64,000 nt of DNA from Candidatus Methylomirabilota bacterium (GTDB lineage: Bacteria; Methylomirabilota; Methylomirabilia; Rokubacteriales; CSP1-6): assembly GCA_035764725.1 (NCBI GenBank), contig DASTYT010000099.1, positions 1 through 64,000 of the forward strand, read 5' to 3'. Under the pieces are notes generated by a model that was not told where the DNA came from, searched no databases, and saw nothing but the letters and a program-made list of their open reading frames with translations. Below, one piece after another: positions 52,994-62,066 of the stretch. The position numbers and the translations under genes are program-made. How positions within the stretch are numbered: the stretch's first letter is position 1; each line of letters begins with the position of its first letter.

Positions 52994-53494
52994 ATGATCC
53001 GGGCGCTTCGCTTGCGCGCGCTGGGGGTCGTGGCGGCCGGCCTCGCTCTCGCCGGGCTCGGCGCCTGCTCGCGGCCCTTCGTCTCGCCCATCCTGCCGCC
53101 GCCGCACCGCGACCAGATCGCCGCGGCCTACGACTCGACGTGGAAGGCCCTCATCCGCGCGCTCGCCTACGAGAACGTATCGCTGCGGGCGGTGGCGAAG
53201 GACTCTGGGGTGGTGTCGTCCGACGAGATGGTGTCGCCCATCGGTGTCTTCGCCGACTGCGGCCGCATCGGCGATGACGTCCTGGAGGGCGACGCGGTGG
53301 TATCGTTCACGGTGTTCGTGCAGCCCAACGGCTCGGGCGCCACCGACGTGCAGGTCAACTCCAAGATGCGCACGCAGGCATGGCGCCGCGGCGACTCGGG
53401 CAAGCTCAAGTCGGAGACGGTGTACGTCTGCGCCTCTACCGGCCGCTGGGAAGCGAACCTGATGGACAGCATCCGCCGACTGGTGAAGGAGTAG
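52994..53494 (+). CDS. Putative lipoprotein, BamC-like or NlpB-like in outline
   Basis: A 166-aa protein with a signal peptide ending in LGAC (lipidated cysteine near residue 25). The mature part contains AAAYDSTWKALIRALAYENVSL followed by strands with a GVVSSDEM turn and VQVNSKMRTQAW, a helix-then-sheet pattern seen in DUF799/BamC-like domains; I cannot name the family. Cysteines occur in ADCGRIG and YVCAST. It lies 9 bp after the DUF3105 gene and 2 bp before the gene preceding selA. Role unknown. Confidence 0.65.
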   Translation: MIRALRLRALGVVAAGLALAGLGACSRPFVSPILPPPHRDQIAAAYDSTWKALIRALAYENVSLRAVAKDSGVVSSDEMVSPIGVFADCGRIGDDVLEGDAVVSFTVFVQPNGSGATDVQVNSKMRTQAWRRGDSGKLKSETVYVCASTGRWEANLMDSIRRLVKE

Positions 53495-53496
53495 CG

Positions 53497-53784
53497 GTGC
53501 CCCCGCGGCTGCCGGAGCTGATCAAGCGCGCCCGCCGCCTGGCGCATGAAAGAGACCGCTTGGTCGACGAGCTGGCGCGCGAGTGGACGGGCGCGCTGCG
53601 CGGCCAGGGCTTCTCGCCGAGCGACCTGGACGAGCTGTGGGCCGGGCTCACGGAGGAGGCGGTGCGCCGGCTTCTCAAGAACAGCCCCGAGGGGGCGAGC
53701 GTGGAGGCGATACGCCGGGAGGCCAACGAGGTGATCGCGCGGGTGAAGGAACGCGTGGAGACGGGTCTTGCCGCGGGCGGATAA
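53497..53784 (+). CDS. Uncharacterised 95-aa helical protein upstream of selA
   Basis: A 95-aa, highly charged, mainly helical protein from GTG 53497, two bases after the lipoprotein stop. LPELIKRARRLAHERDRLVDELAREW and AIRREANEVIARVKERVE (longer segments at about residues 4-29 and 70-87) look like amphipathic helices that could form a coiled coil; FSPSDLDELWAGL lies between. No family is recognised. Its last 17 bases overlap the likely start of selA, so it is translated with it. Its position makes it a candidate accessory of the selenocysteine system, but this is only inference. Confidence 0.62.
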   Translation: MPPRLPELIKRARRLAHERDRLVDELAREWTGALRGQGFSPSDLDELWAGLTEEAVRRLLKNSPEGASVEAIRREANEVIARVKERVETGLAAGG

Positions 53785-55225
53785 GCGCGCCGGCGCGGGC
53801 GTGCCGGCCGGCGCATCCGGCGCGCAGGCGCTGCTCCGCGGGCTGCCCTCGGTGGACGCGGTGCTGATCGCGCTGGAAGGGGAGCCCGCGGTGGCCGCGC
53901 TGCCCCACGCCCGGCGGGCCGAGGCGGCGCGCGAGGCCCTCGCCCGCGAGCGCCAGCGCCTGCTCGCGGCGGCGGGCGCCGGCGCGGCCGCGGGCCCGGC
54001 GCCCACGCCGAAGGACGCTGCGCGCCTTGCTGCCGAGGTGGCCCAGCGGCTCGGCGGGGCCGGGGCCTTCTCGCTCACGCGGGTCATCAACGCCACCGGC
54101 GTGGTGCTCCACACGAATCTCGGCCGCGCGCTCCTGTCGAGGCTGGCGCAGGAGCGCCTGCAGGCCGTCGCTGCCGCCTACTCCAACCTCGAGATGGACG
54201 TGGCGCGCAAGGAGCGGGGCTCGCGCTACGCGCACGTGGAGGCCCTCTTGCGGCGGCTCACCGGCGCCGAGGCGGCGCTGGTGGTGAACAACTGCGCCTC
54301 CGCGGTGCTGCTGGCGCTGGAGAGCCTCGCGCGCGGCAAGGAGGTCATCGTCTCGCGCGGCGAGCTGATCGAGATCGGCGGCGAGTTCCGCATCCCCGAC
54401 ATCATGCGCCGCTCGGGCGCGGTGCTGCGCGAGGTGGGCGCCACCAACCGCACGCACCTCAAGGACTACGCCAACGCCATCGGGCCCGAGACCGGCCTGC
54501 TGCTGAAGGTCCATACCTCGAACTACCGTGTGGTCGGCTTCACCGCGGCCGTGTCCTCCCGCGAGCTGGTGGAGCTGGGCCGGCAGCGCGGCATCCCCGT
54601 GATGGAGGACCTGGGCTCGGGGTCACTCCTCGATCTGCGTCCGCACGGCTTCCCCTACGAGCCCACGGTGCCCGAGGTGGTGGCCTCCGGCGTGGATCTC
54701 GTGTCGTTCTCGGGCGACAAGCTCCTCGGCGGGCCGCAGTCCGGCATCGTGGTGGGCAAGGCGAGCGCGATCGGGCTGCTCGCGAAGAATCCGCTGAACC
54801 GCGCGGTCCGCATCGACAAATTCACGATCGCCGCCCTCGAGGCCACCCTCTACGCCTACGAGGCAGGCGACGCGCTCGAGACCATCCCCACGCTTCGTCT
54901 CCTGACCGAGCCGTTGACAACGATTCGTCGCCGGGCGCGCGCGCTGCTGCGCCGGGTGCCCGCGGAGGCGCAGCGCCGGCTGGGCGCCGCGCTCGTCGAG
55001 ACCACCTCGCAGGTGGGTGGGGGCGCGCTGCCCACGGTGGAGCTGCCCACTGCGGCGATCGCGCTCGGCACGGCGGAGCGCGCCCCGCAGGCGCTCGACG
55101 AGGCGCTGCGCGCGGGCCGGCCCCCCGTGCTCGCGCGCCTGGCCGACGATCGGCTGCTGCTTGACCTCCGCACCGTGCTGCCCGCCGATCTGCCCGATCT
55201 CGCCCGCATCCTCTCCGCGCTGTAG
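53768..55225 (+). CDS. selA: L-seryl-tRNA(Sec) selenium transferase
   Basis: A 485-aa PLP enzyme that converts seryl-tRNA-Sec to selenocysteyl-tRNA-Sec with selenophosphate. The N-terminal tRNA-binding helices ([12 protein letters not shown]), [28 protein letters not shown] and the PLP lysine K318 in [12 protein letters not shown] are diagnostic. The longest plausible start is TTG 53768, overlapping the upstream gene; GTG 53801 is an alternative. selB follows 10 bp downstream. selD, which makes selenophosphate, is not in the window. Confidence 0.95.
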   Translation: MPRADKRAGAGVPAGASGAQALLRGLPSVDAVLIALEGEPAVAALPHARRAEAAREALARERQRLLAAAGAGAAAGPAPTPKDAARLAAEVAQRLGGAGAFSLTRVINATGVVLHTNLGRALLSRLAQERLQAVAAAYSNLEMDVARKERGSRYAHVEALLRRLTGAEAALVVNNCASAVLLALESLARGKEVIVSRGELIEIGGEFRIPDIMRRSGAVLREVGATNRTHLKDYANAIGPETGLLLKVHTSNYRVVGFTAAVSSRELVELGRQRGIPVMEDLGSGSLLDLRPHGFPYEPTVPEVVASGVDLVSFSGDKLLGGPQSGIVVGKASAIGLLAKNPLNRAVRIDKFTIAALEATLYAYEAGDALETIPTLRLLTEPLTTIRRRARALLRRVPAEAQRRLGAALVETTSQVGGGALPTVELPTAAIALGTAERAPQALDEALRAGRPPVLARLADDRLLLDLRTVLPADLPDLARILSAL

Positions 55226-55235
55226 GGCTCGCGGC

Positions 55236-57146
55236 ATGGCGGATTCCAAGCACGTCGTGATCGGCACCGCCGGCCACATCGACCACGGCAAGACCTCGCT
55301 GGTGAAGGCGCTGACCGGGACCGACACGGACCGGCTCCCGGAGGAGAAGGCGCGCGGCATCACCATCGACCTGGGCTTCGCATTCCTGGAGGAGCCCGAC
55401 GGGCTCACCATCGAGATCGTGGACGTGCCGGGCCACGAGCGCTTCGTGAAGAACATGCTGGCCGGGGTGGGGGGCATCGACCTCGCCATGCTCGTCATCG
55501 CCGCCGACGAGAGCGTGATGCCGCAGACACGCGAGCACCTGGCGATCTGCTCGCTGCTCCACATCAAGAGCGGGCTGGTGGCGCTGACCAAGATCGACAT
55601 GGTCGACGCCGACTGGCTCGAGCTCGTGCGCGACGACGTGGTGCGGCTCCTCGACGGCACGTTCCTCGCCGGGTGCCCCATCGTGCCGGTGTCGTCGAAG
55701 ACGGGGGAGGGGCTTCCCGAGCTGCGCGCCACGATGGGACGCCTGGCCCGGGCGGTGCCCGCCAAGCCGCTGGACCAGACCGCGCGGCTGCCGGTCGATC
55801 GCGTGTTCACGGTGCGCGGGTTCGGCACCGTGGTCACCGGCACGCTCACCACGGGGCGTCTCGCGCTCGATGATCGCGTCGAGATCTATCCGCGGGGCCT
55901 CCAGTCCAAGGTGCGCGGGCTCCAGGTGCACGGGCACGGCGTGGAGTCGTCGCGGGCCGGACAGCGCACGGCCGTGAATCTCCAGGGGGTGGAGCGGGCG
56001 GCGGTCGAGCGGGGCGATGTGCTGGCGCCGGCGGGCGCGCTGGTGGCGACCACCGCCGTCGATGCGACGGTGGAGCTCCTGGCCGACGCGCCGCGCCCGC
56101 TCAGGATGCGCGAGCGCGTGCGCTTCCACGTGGGCACCCAGGAGGTTATGGCGCGGGTCCTCCTCGTCGGCCAGGCCGAGCTGCCGCAGGGCGAGGCCTC
56201 GTTCGGGCGCTTCCGCCTCGAGGCGCCGGTGGTGGCGCTGCCGGGCGACCGCTTCGTCATCCGCACGTACTCGCCGATCGTGACCATCGGCGGCGGGACT
56301 TTGCTCGACGTCGATCCGCCGCGCTTCAAGCGCAAGGCCCCAGCGCTTCGCGCGCACCTCGAGCTGCTCGCCGGCGGCGCGCCCGCCGAGATCGTGGAGG
56401 AGCACCTCAAGCAGGCGGGTGCGGCGGGGGCGCGCCTCGGCGATCTGCTCGCCCGCACGCCGTACGGCCCCGAGCGGCTCCGCACCCTGCTCGTCGAGCT
56501 CCAGCAGAAGGGCGCCGCCGTCGCGGTGGACCGGGACGCCTGGCTCCATCGCGAAGCGAGCGACAAGCTCCGCGCGACGACCCTCGCGTTGCTGAAGACC
56601 TTCCACGCCGAAAATCCGCTCCGCGGAGGAATATCGAGAGAGGAGCTCAGGAGCCGCGCCGGCAATGCCCAGGAGAAGGTGTTCACTCAGCTCCTCACCG
56701 CCCTGGAGGCGGAGGGCGTGGTGCGCAGCGAGCGGGATCAGGTGCGGCTGGGCTCCCACACCATTCGCCTCACGCCCGAGCAGCAGCGGGTGATCGACGC
56801 GGTCGAGGCTGAGTTCCGCCGCGCCGCTGCCGCGCCGCCCACCGCCGAGGAGGCGCTGGGCACGGCCGGAGTCAAGGGCACCGACCGTCACGAGCTGTTC
56901 CAGCTCCTGCTCGCGGAGAAGAAGCTGGTGCGGATCCGCGAGTCGCTCTACTACCACGCGGAGGCGCTCCAGGAGGTCCAGACTCGCCTGGTCGCGCACC
57001 TCAAGGAGAAGAAGGAGCTGAGCCCGGCCGACATGAAGGACCTCTTCGGGGTCAGCCGGAAATACGCCATCCCGCTGATGGAGTATTTCGACGCCCAGCG
57101 CGTCACCGTCCGCCAGGGCGAGAAGCGGGTGCTCCGGAGCGGCTAG
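55236..57146 (+). CDS. selB: Selenocysteine-specific elongation factor
   Basis: A 636-aa translational GTPase. The G domain has [12 protein letters not shown] (P loop), [13 protein letters not shown] (G3) and TKID (G4). EF-Tu-like domains 2 and 3 follow ([16 protein letters not shown]), and residues from about 375 form the four winged helices that bind the SECIS RNA, ending [17 protein letters not shown]. It carries selenocysteyl-tRNA to UGA codons marked by a SECIS hairpin. Typical length for bacterial SelB. It converges on the ABC permease gene with 11 bp between stops. Confidence 0.96.
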   Translation: MADSKHVVIGTAGHIDHGKTSLVKALTGTDTDRLPEEKARGITIDLGFAFLEEPDGLTIEIVDVPGHERFVKNMLAGVGGIDLAMLVIAADESVMPQTREHLAICSLLHIKSGLVALTKIDMVDADWLELVRDDVVRLLDGTFLAGCPIVPVSSKTGEGLPELRATMGRLARAVPAKPLDQTARLPVDRVFTVRGFGTVVTGTLTTGRLALDDRVEIYPRGLQSKVRGLQVHGHGVESSRAGQRTAVNLQGVERAAVERGDVLAPAGALVATTAVDATVELLADAPRPLRMRERVRFHVGTQEVMARVLLVGQAELPQGEASFGRFRLEAPVVALPGDRFVIRTYSPIVTIGGGTLLDVDPPRFKRKAPALRAHLELLAGGAPAEIVEEHLKQAGAAGARLGDLLARTPYGPERLRTLLVELQQKGAAVAVDRDAWLHREASDKLRATTLALLKTFHAENPLRGGISREELRSRAGNAQEKVFTQLLTALEAEGVVRSERDQVRLGSHTIRLTPEQQRVIDAVEAEFRRAAAAPPTAEEALGTAGVKGTDRHELFQLLLAEKKLVRIRESLYYHAEALQEVQTRLVAHLKEKKELSPADMKDLFGVSRKYAIPLMEYFDAQRVTVRQGEKRVLRSG

Positions 57147-57157
57147 CCCATCACCGG

Positions 57158-58006
57158 CTAGCCCTTCAAGCCGCTCAGCCGCACGCCCTCGACGATGCGG
57201 CGGTTGGCGATCAAGAACACGATCAGGAGCGGCAGCGCAGAAAGCGCGGCGCCCGCCATGATGGGCCCATAGGACTCCGAGCTGTAGGCTCCGCGCAGCA
57301 GCGCCAGCGCCACCGGCAGGGGGAACATCTCGGCCTTGTTCACCGCGATCAGGGGCCAGAGGAAGTCGTTCCACGCCGAGCGGAAGGCGAAAATGGCCAG
57401 CGCGGCCAGCACCGGCTGGGACAGCGGGACGACGATCCGCGCGAAGACCTGCCACGTATTGGCTCCATCGATGAGCGCCGCGTCCTCCAGCTCATGAGGG
57501 ATCGTGAGGAAGAACTGACGGAGCAGGAAGACGCCGAACGCGAACGTCACTGCCGCCTCGGGGACGATGAGCCCCTGATACGTGCTGAGCCAGCCGAGGC
57601 GCTGCACGAGCACGTACTGGGGGACCAGCACCACCGCGTTCGGGATCATCAGGCTGCCCACGATCACGCTGAAGACGAAAGTCTTCCCCGGAAAGCGCAT
57701 GCGGGCGAGGGGATAGGCGGCGAGCGCGCTCGTCCCGACGACCAGGATCACCGTGCCGAGGGACACCACGAGGCTGTTCACGAAGGCGCGGCCGATGCGC
57801 GCGGTGCGCGAGCTGCTGAACAACACCTCGACGTAGTGCTCGAGCGTCGCCGGCCACGGGATCCACTCCGGCGGGACGCGGATGATATTGGCGGTGGGCT
57901 TGAGCGAAGTCACCACCACCCAGACGACGGGGAGTAGCCAGAGCACGGCGAGGGCGCCGAGTGCGGCGGCGAGCAGCAGGCCCTGGGCGTCGCGGCCCCG
58001 CGACAC
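57158..58006 (-). CDS. Carbohydrate ABC transporter permease (MalG type)
   Basis: A 282-aa inner-membrane permease with six membrane segments. The EAA loop, which binds the ATPase, is in ELEDAALIDGANTWQVFARIVVP form, with the conserved EDAALIDGA and a following G-x9-P. GTG 58006 is the likely start. Third gene of a minus-strand sugar importer (binding protein, MalF-type, MalG-type). No ATPase gene follows; a shared MsmK/UgpC-type ATPase elsewhere is likely. Confidence 0.92.
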   Translation of the reverse strand: MSRGRDAQGLLLAAALGALAVLWLLPVVWVVVTSLKPTANIIRVPPEWIPWPATLEHYVEVLFSSSRTARIGRAFVNSLVVSLGTVILVVGTSALAAYPLARMRFPGKTFVFSVIVGSLMIPNAVVLVPQYVLVQRLGWLSTYQGLIVPEAAVTFAFGVFLLRQFFLTIPHELEDAALIDGANTWQVFARIVVPLSQPVLAALAIFAFRSAWNDFLWPLIAVNKAEMFPLPVALALLRGAYSSESYGPIMAGAALSALPLLIVFLIANRRIVEGVRLSGLKG

Positions 58007-58013
58007 GGCGGCC

Positions 58014-58883
58014 TCAGAGCTCCGTGTGGCCGCGCAAGAGGCGGAACTGCAGCAGCGAGAACACCAGGATGATCGCGAAGAGCACCCACGCCATCGCCGA
58101 GGCGGCGCCGAACGCGAAGAAGTTCTGGAACGCAGTCTCGTAGAGGTGCTGAACGACGGTGCGGGTGCTGTCGCCCGGGCCGCCCTGGGTGAGCACGAAG
58201 ACCTGCCCGAAGATCTGGAACGAGCCGATGATGTGGGTGACGAAGACGAAGAGCAGCACGGGGCGGAGCAGGGGCAGCGTGATGGCCCAGAAGCTCCGGA
58301 TCGCGCCGGCCCCGTCCAGCGCCGCCGACTCGTAGAGGTCGCGGGGAATGTCCTGGAGCCCGGCCAGGTAGATGACGAGGTAGTAGCCGGCCACCCACCA
58401 CACGGTGGTGGCGATGATCACCCACATCGCGGTGCCGGGCTCGGAGAGCCACGAGCGCCCCCGCCCGACCAGCCAGCCGAAGTAGTAGTTGAAGGGGCCG
58501 ACCACGGGATCGAGCAGCCAGAGCCAGGTGAGCCCGACCGTGACCACGGAGAGCGTGAACGGGAAAAAGAACGCGCCACGCAGCACAGTCCTCATAGTCC
58601 CGCGATTCAAGGCCACCGCGAGGAGGAGGGGGATCGCGAGGATCGGTAGGGTGCTCGCCACCGTGTAGAAGAGGGTGTTCCAGAGGCTCACGTGGAAGCG
58701 GGTGTCCTCGAGCAGGCGCTCGTAGTTGGCGAGCCCCACGAAGGCCTGCGCGGGCCGGCCGAGCCGCGCGTTGGTGAAGGAGAGACGCAGGCCGTCGAGC
58801 AGCGGGTAGACGCGGAACGCGGCGAAGAGGAGCAGGCCGGGGGCGAGGAAGCCGTACGCCGTCAGCCCGCGCCGCCGCGCCAC
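58014..58883 (-). CDS. Carbohydrate ABC transporter permease (MalF type)
   Basis: A 289-aa inner-membrane permease with six membrane segments. The EAA loop reads DLYESAALDGAGAIRSFWAI near residue 195, and the N-terminal FLAPGLLLFAAFRVYPLLD is typical of family CUT1. GTG 58883 is the likely start, 3 bp after the binding-protein stop. Pairs with the MalG-type permease 7 bp downstream. Confidence 0.92.
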   Translation of the reverse strand: MARRRGLTAYGFLAPGLLLFAAFRVYPLLDGLRLSFTNARLGRPAQAFVGLANYERLLEDTRFHVSLWNTLFYTVASTLPILAIPLLLAVALNRGTMRTVLRGAFFFPFTLSVVTVGLTWLWLLDPVVGPFNYYFGWLVGRGRSWLSEPGTAMWVIIATTVWWVAGYYLVIYLAGLQDIPRDLYESAALDGAGAIRSFWAITLPLLRPVLLFVFVTHIIGSFQIFGQVFVLTQGGPGDSTRTVVQHLYETAFQNFFAFGAASAMAWVLFAIILVFSLLQFRLLRGHTEL

Positions 58884-58886
58884 GGA

Positions 58887-60161
58887 TCAGGCGGGCAGCG
58901 CGTTGATCTGGCGGGCCAGATCCTCCATCGCGGCCTTGCCGGGCTTCTGCCCGATGTAGACGCTCTCGATCACCGGGCGCGTGAGGTTCTCCGCGGCGAC
59001 CCAGCGGGGTGTGGGCTGGCCGACCTGCCAGTTCGCGCCCTGGGACATGAGCACCTTGAGCACCGGATCGGCGGTGATGCGCGGGTCGGCGTGGGCCTTG
59101 CGCGACGCCGAGATCTGCCCCGCCTTGAGCGTCCACTCCGCCACGTGATCGGTCATCCAGCGGATGTGCGTCCAGGCCGCATCGCGCTTGGCGGCATCGG
59201 CGCCCTTGGGCTTGGGGAAGGTGAACTGATGCGGCATCGACCACACCACCGGCTGCTTGAAGAGCCGCGGCACCGGCGCCGCCGTGAAGTCCACCTTCGC
59301 CTCGCGCAGCCCGGTGAAGTTCCACGAGCCGGCGATCCACATGCCGAGCTTGCCGGCGATGAAGGCGTCGCGGCAGCTCGCGTTCGACGGCGGCGAGATC
59401 TTCTGGGCGAAGAAGCTGGCCCAGAAGTCCGCGACCTCCACGGCGGCAGGCTCGGCGAGCGCCGAGCGCTTGAGATCGGCGGTGAAGACGTTGGCGCCGT
59501 TCTGCCAGAGGAGATTGTGGAAGCCCCACGTGTAGCGGCCGGGGGCCACGGTGCCGATGCCGAAGCCGAACGTGTCGCCCTTGGCCATCTGCTTGGCCAT
59601 CTGCACCAGCTCGTCGCGGCTCGCCGGGACCTTGGGGCGCCCGTCGGCGCCGAGCAGGCCCGCCTCCTTCATCACCTTCACGTTGAGGTAGAGCAGGTGT
59701 TGCGGCACGTCGAGGGCGACCGAGTAGCGTTTGCCCTCGAAGGTCCCGCCCTGCCACGTCGCGGGGAGATAGTCGGCGGCGCGGAAGCCCCGGCTGCTCA
59801 TGGCGCTGTCGTCGATCACCTCGAGCACGCCGTCGCTGGCGAAGTGCGGGACCTCTACGGTATGGATGAGCGCGAGATCGGGGCCCTCGCCCGCGGGCAC
59901 GGAGACCTGGAGCTTGGCGTAGAGATCCGCCCAGGGGATGCGCTGCTGCTCGATCTTGATGCCGGTCTCCTTGGTGAACTGGTCGATCAGCTCGTCCATC
60001 ACCTTGCCGTCGGCGCCGGTGAGGCCGTTCCAATAGGTGATGGTGGCCTTGGTCTGCGCGGCGGCGCGGCGCGGGCCGCGCGCCAGCCAGGTCGCGCCCG
60101 CCGCGGCGGCGGCGCCCGTGACGAAGGTCCGACGGCTCACTCCGGCGTGTCTCTCACTCAT
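58887..60161 (-). CDS. Extracellular sugar-binding protein, family 1, Tat-exported
   Basis: A 424-aa CUT1-type binding protein. The N-terminus has a twin-arginine signal (SRRTFVTG at about 9-16, then an alanine-rich stretch ending near RRAAAQ), so it is exported folded by Tat. The mature protein begins with KATITYWNGLTGADGKVMD, the usual first strand and helix; AGSWNFTGLREAKVDF is a family sugar-site region. It opens the importer operon, divergent from the GH51 gene, and tatA lies 1.7 kb away. Arabinose-containing oligosaccharide uptake is inferred from the GH51 neighbour. Confidence 0.9.
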   Translation of the reverse strand: MSERHAGVSRRTFVTGAAAAAGATWLARGPRRAAAQTKATITYWNGLTGADGKVMDELIDQFTKETGIKIEQQRIPWADLYAKLQVSVPAGEGPDLALIHTVEVPHFASDGVLEVIDDSAMSSRGFRAADYLPATWQGGTFEGKRYSVALDVPQHLLYLNVKVMKEAGLLGADGRPKVPASRDELVQMAKQMAKGDTFGFGIGTVAPGRYTWGFHNLLWQNGANVFTADLKRSALAEPAAVEVADFWASFFAQKISPPSNASCRDAFIAGKLGMWIAGSWNFTGLREAKVDFTAAPVPRLFKQPVVWSMPHQFTFPKPKGADAAKRDAAWTHIRWMTDHVAEWTLKAGQISASRKAHADPRITADPVLKVLMSQGANWQVGQPTPRWVAAENLTRPVIESVYIGQKPGKAAMEDLARQINALPA

Positions 60162-60209
60162 GACGCCTCCCCTGGCGCGCTCACCGATCGCCGCTCGCTC
60201 GCAGGCGAA

Positions 60210-60238
60210 ACTGTAGGCGCTCCGCTCCAGCCTGTCAA
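60210..60238 (-). promoter_or_regulatory. Sigma70-type promoter of the sugar importer operon
   Basis: On the minus strand TTGACA (60233-60238) and TACAGT (60210-60215) are exactly 17 bases apart, the best match in the window. Leader of about 40 bases with AGGGGAGG before ATG 60161. Confidence 0.68.
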
Positions 60239-60255
60239 ACGACTCCGTCCTCGCG

Positions 60256-60261
60256 TAGACT
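60256..60261 (+). promoter_or_regulatory. -10 box directly before the GH51 gene
   Basis: TAGACT lies seven bases before ATG 60269. No Shine-Dalgarno is present and the -35 region overlaps the importer promoter on the other strand. Suggests leaderless, possibly mutually exclusive transcription. Confidence 0.4.
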
Positions 60262-60268
60262 CCGCGCC

Positions 60269-61768
60269 ATGAACCGTATCGGGATCGACCTCGCGCGGCG
60301 CATCGGCACGGTGGACCGTCGGATCTTCGGCAACTTCATCGAGCACCTGGGCCGCTGCATCTACGGCGGCATCTACGAGGAGGGCTCCCCGCTCAGCGAC
60401 ACGCGGGGCTTCCGCAAGGACGTGCTGGAGGCGGTGCGGCCGCTGCGGGTGCCGCTCCTGCGCTGGCCCGGCGGCAACTTCGTCAGCGGCTATCACTGGC
60501 TCGACGGGGTGGGGCCGAAGGATCAGCGCCCCCGGCGCAGCGAGCTCGCCTGGTATGCGGAGGAGTCGAACCGGTTCGGCACTCTCGACTTCATCGCGTA
60601 CTGCCGCGAGATCGGCGCCGAGCCCTTCATCTGCGTGAACATGGGCTCGGGCACCATGGACGAAGCCCAGGCGTGGGTCGAGTACTGCAACGGCACCGGC
60701 AACACGTCGTGGGCGAATCTCCGCCGCCAGCACGGCCACCCCGAGCCGCTCCGCGTGAAGTACTGGGGGCTCGGCAACGAGATGTACGGGAGCTGGCAGA
60801 TCGGAAATCTCAATGCCCACGACTACGTGAAGAAGGCGCGCGGCTTCGCGACCGTGATGAAGCGGACGGATCCGTCCATCGTGCTGATCGGCTGCGGCCA
60901 GAACGGCTGGAGCGAGTGGGACGAGATTGTGCTGGGCGGCCTCGCCGACCTCATCGACTTCCACAGCATCCACCTCTACACGGGCAGCGCCGACCACTAC
61001 GCCACGGTGTTCTCGTCGCATCAGGCGGAGCGCGCGGTGCGCATCTGCGCGGCCCTCATCGAGCGGGTGCGCGCTGCCCACCGGATCGCGCATTCCATCC
61101 ACATCGCCTTCGACGAGTGGAACGTGTGGTGGCGGACGCGGAGCCACGAGGACCGCGTGGGCGGCGTGGAGGAGCGCTACACCCTCACCGACGCGCTCGC
61201 CGTCGCCACGTACCTGAACGGCTTCATCCGCCACTGCGACACGGTCAAGATCGCCAACCTCGCCCAGCTGGTGAACGCCATCGCCCCCATCTTCACGAGC
61301 CCGAAGGGCCTGTTCCTCCAGACGATCTATCACCCGCTGCGACTCTATGCGGAGCACACCCGTGAGATCGGGCTCGACGTCCACGTCTCCGGCGAGACCT
61401 ACGCCCTGTCGCCCGCGCAGGAGACGGGCAGTGAGGGGCGTGTGCACCACGTGGCGGAGCTGGGCCCGTTCACGCTGCTCGACGCCGCCGGCAGCTGCGA
61501 CGCCGCCGGCCGGCAGGTGACCCTGACGGTGGTGAACCGGGACGCGGTGCGCGCCCACCGCGCCACCATCGATCTCGGCGGCGCCTCCGCGGCGGGCGAG
61601 CTGGCCATCGCCGAGGTGAACGGCCCCGACGTGCGCGCGATGAACACCTTCGAAGAGCCCCGCGTGGTCGACGTCGCGGAGCGGACGGGGAGCGCCAAGG
61701 GCTCACGGTTCGACCACGAGTTCCCCGCCCATTCGATCACGGTGCTGCGCTTCGGAGTCACCCCTTGA
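60269..61768 (+). CDS. Alpha-L-arabinofuranosidase, GH51
   Basis: A 499-aa GH51 enzyme releasing L-arabinofuranose from arabinan or arabinoxylan fragments. The N-terminus RRIFGNFIEHLGRCIYGGIY, the RWPGGNFVSGYHW segment, acid/base E171 in WGLGNEMYG and nucleophile E283 in AFDEWNVWW are diagnostic; a C-terminal beta domain completes it. No signal peptide, so it acts in the cytoplasm on imported oligosaccharides, which fits the divergent ABC importer. Full length for the family. Confidence 0.95.
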   Translation: MNRIGIDLARRIGTVDRRIFGNFIEHLGRCIYGGIYEEGSPLSDTRGFRKDVLEAVRPLRVPLLRWPGGNFVSGYHWLDGVGPKDQRPRRSELAWYAEESNRFGTLDFIAYCREIGAEPFICVNMGSGTMDEAQAWVEYCNGTGNTSWANLRRQHGHPEPLRVKYWGLGNEMYGSWQIGNLNAHDYVKKARGFATVMKRTDPSIVLIGCGQNGWSEWDEIVLGGLADLIDFHSIHLYTGSADHYATVFSSHQAERAVRICAALIERVRAAHRIAHSIHIAFDEWNVWWRTRSHEDRVGGVEERYTLTDALAVATYLNGFIRHCDTVKIANLAQLVNAIAPIFTSPKGLFLQTIYHPLRLYAEHTREIGLDVHVSGETYALSPAQETGSEGRVHHVAELGPFTLLDAAGSCDAAGRQVTLTVVNRDAVRAHRATIDLGGASAAGELAIAEVNGPDVRAMNTFEEPRVVDVAERTGSAKGSRFDHEFPAHSITVLRFGVTP

Positions 61769-61784
61769 CGGCGCCGGGGAGACG

Positions 61785-61813
61785 TTGACAACCTCGGGGC
61801 CCACGCGTAGGGT
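61785..61813 (+). promoter_or_regulatory. Sigma70-type promoter of tatA
   Basis: TTGACA (61785-61790), 17 bases, TAGGGT (61808-61813). Start near 61820, leader about 28 bases with AAAGGAG at 61834-61840 before ATG 61848. Confidence 0.6.
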
Positions 61814-61847
61814 AAGGACGCGTCAGTAAAAGGAAAGGAGTCCCGCC

Positions 61848-62033
61848 ATGTTTGGTCTGGGATACCAAGAGCTGCTGTTGATCCTGGTCATCGTGCTGAT
61901 TCTCTTCGGGGCCCAGCGCTTGCCCGATCTCGCCCGTTCACTCGGCTCCAGCGTGAAGGAGTTCAAGAAGGGCGTGAACGAGCTCAGCAAGGACGAGGCG
62001 CCCGCCAACAAGGACGAAGAGAAGAAGGCCTGA
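61848..62033 (+). CDS. tatA: Sec-independent protein translocase TatA/TatE
   Basis: A 61-aa protein with one N-terminal membrane helix (about 6-21), the FG hinge at 20-21 (LFGAQRLPDLARSLG), an amphipathic helix and an acidic/lysine-rich tail. TatA forms the pore part of the Tat export system for folded proteins. Own promoter and strong Shine-Dalgarno. tatC and tatB are not near. A Tat-dependent sugar-binding protein is encoded 1.7 kb upstream on the other strand. Confidence 0.95.
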   Translation: MFGLGYQELLLILVIVLILFGAQRLPDLARSLGSSVKEFKKGVNELSKDEAPANKDEEKKA

Positions 62034-62066
62034 TCGTCCCCTCCCCGTAATCCTTCAGTCCGCCGG

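Noticed and set aside
57137..57176. 8-bp inverted repeat around the selB and permease stop codons as bidirectional terminator
   Set aside because: The loop is 24 bases and no T-run follows on either side; such a repeat is easily expected at this GC content.
54822..57455. 877-codon open frame on the minus strand
   Set aside because: Antisense to selA and selB, which have clear motifs; the translation has no recognisable domain.
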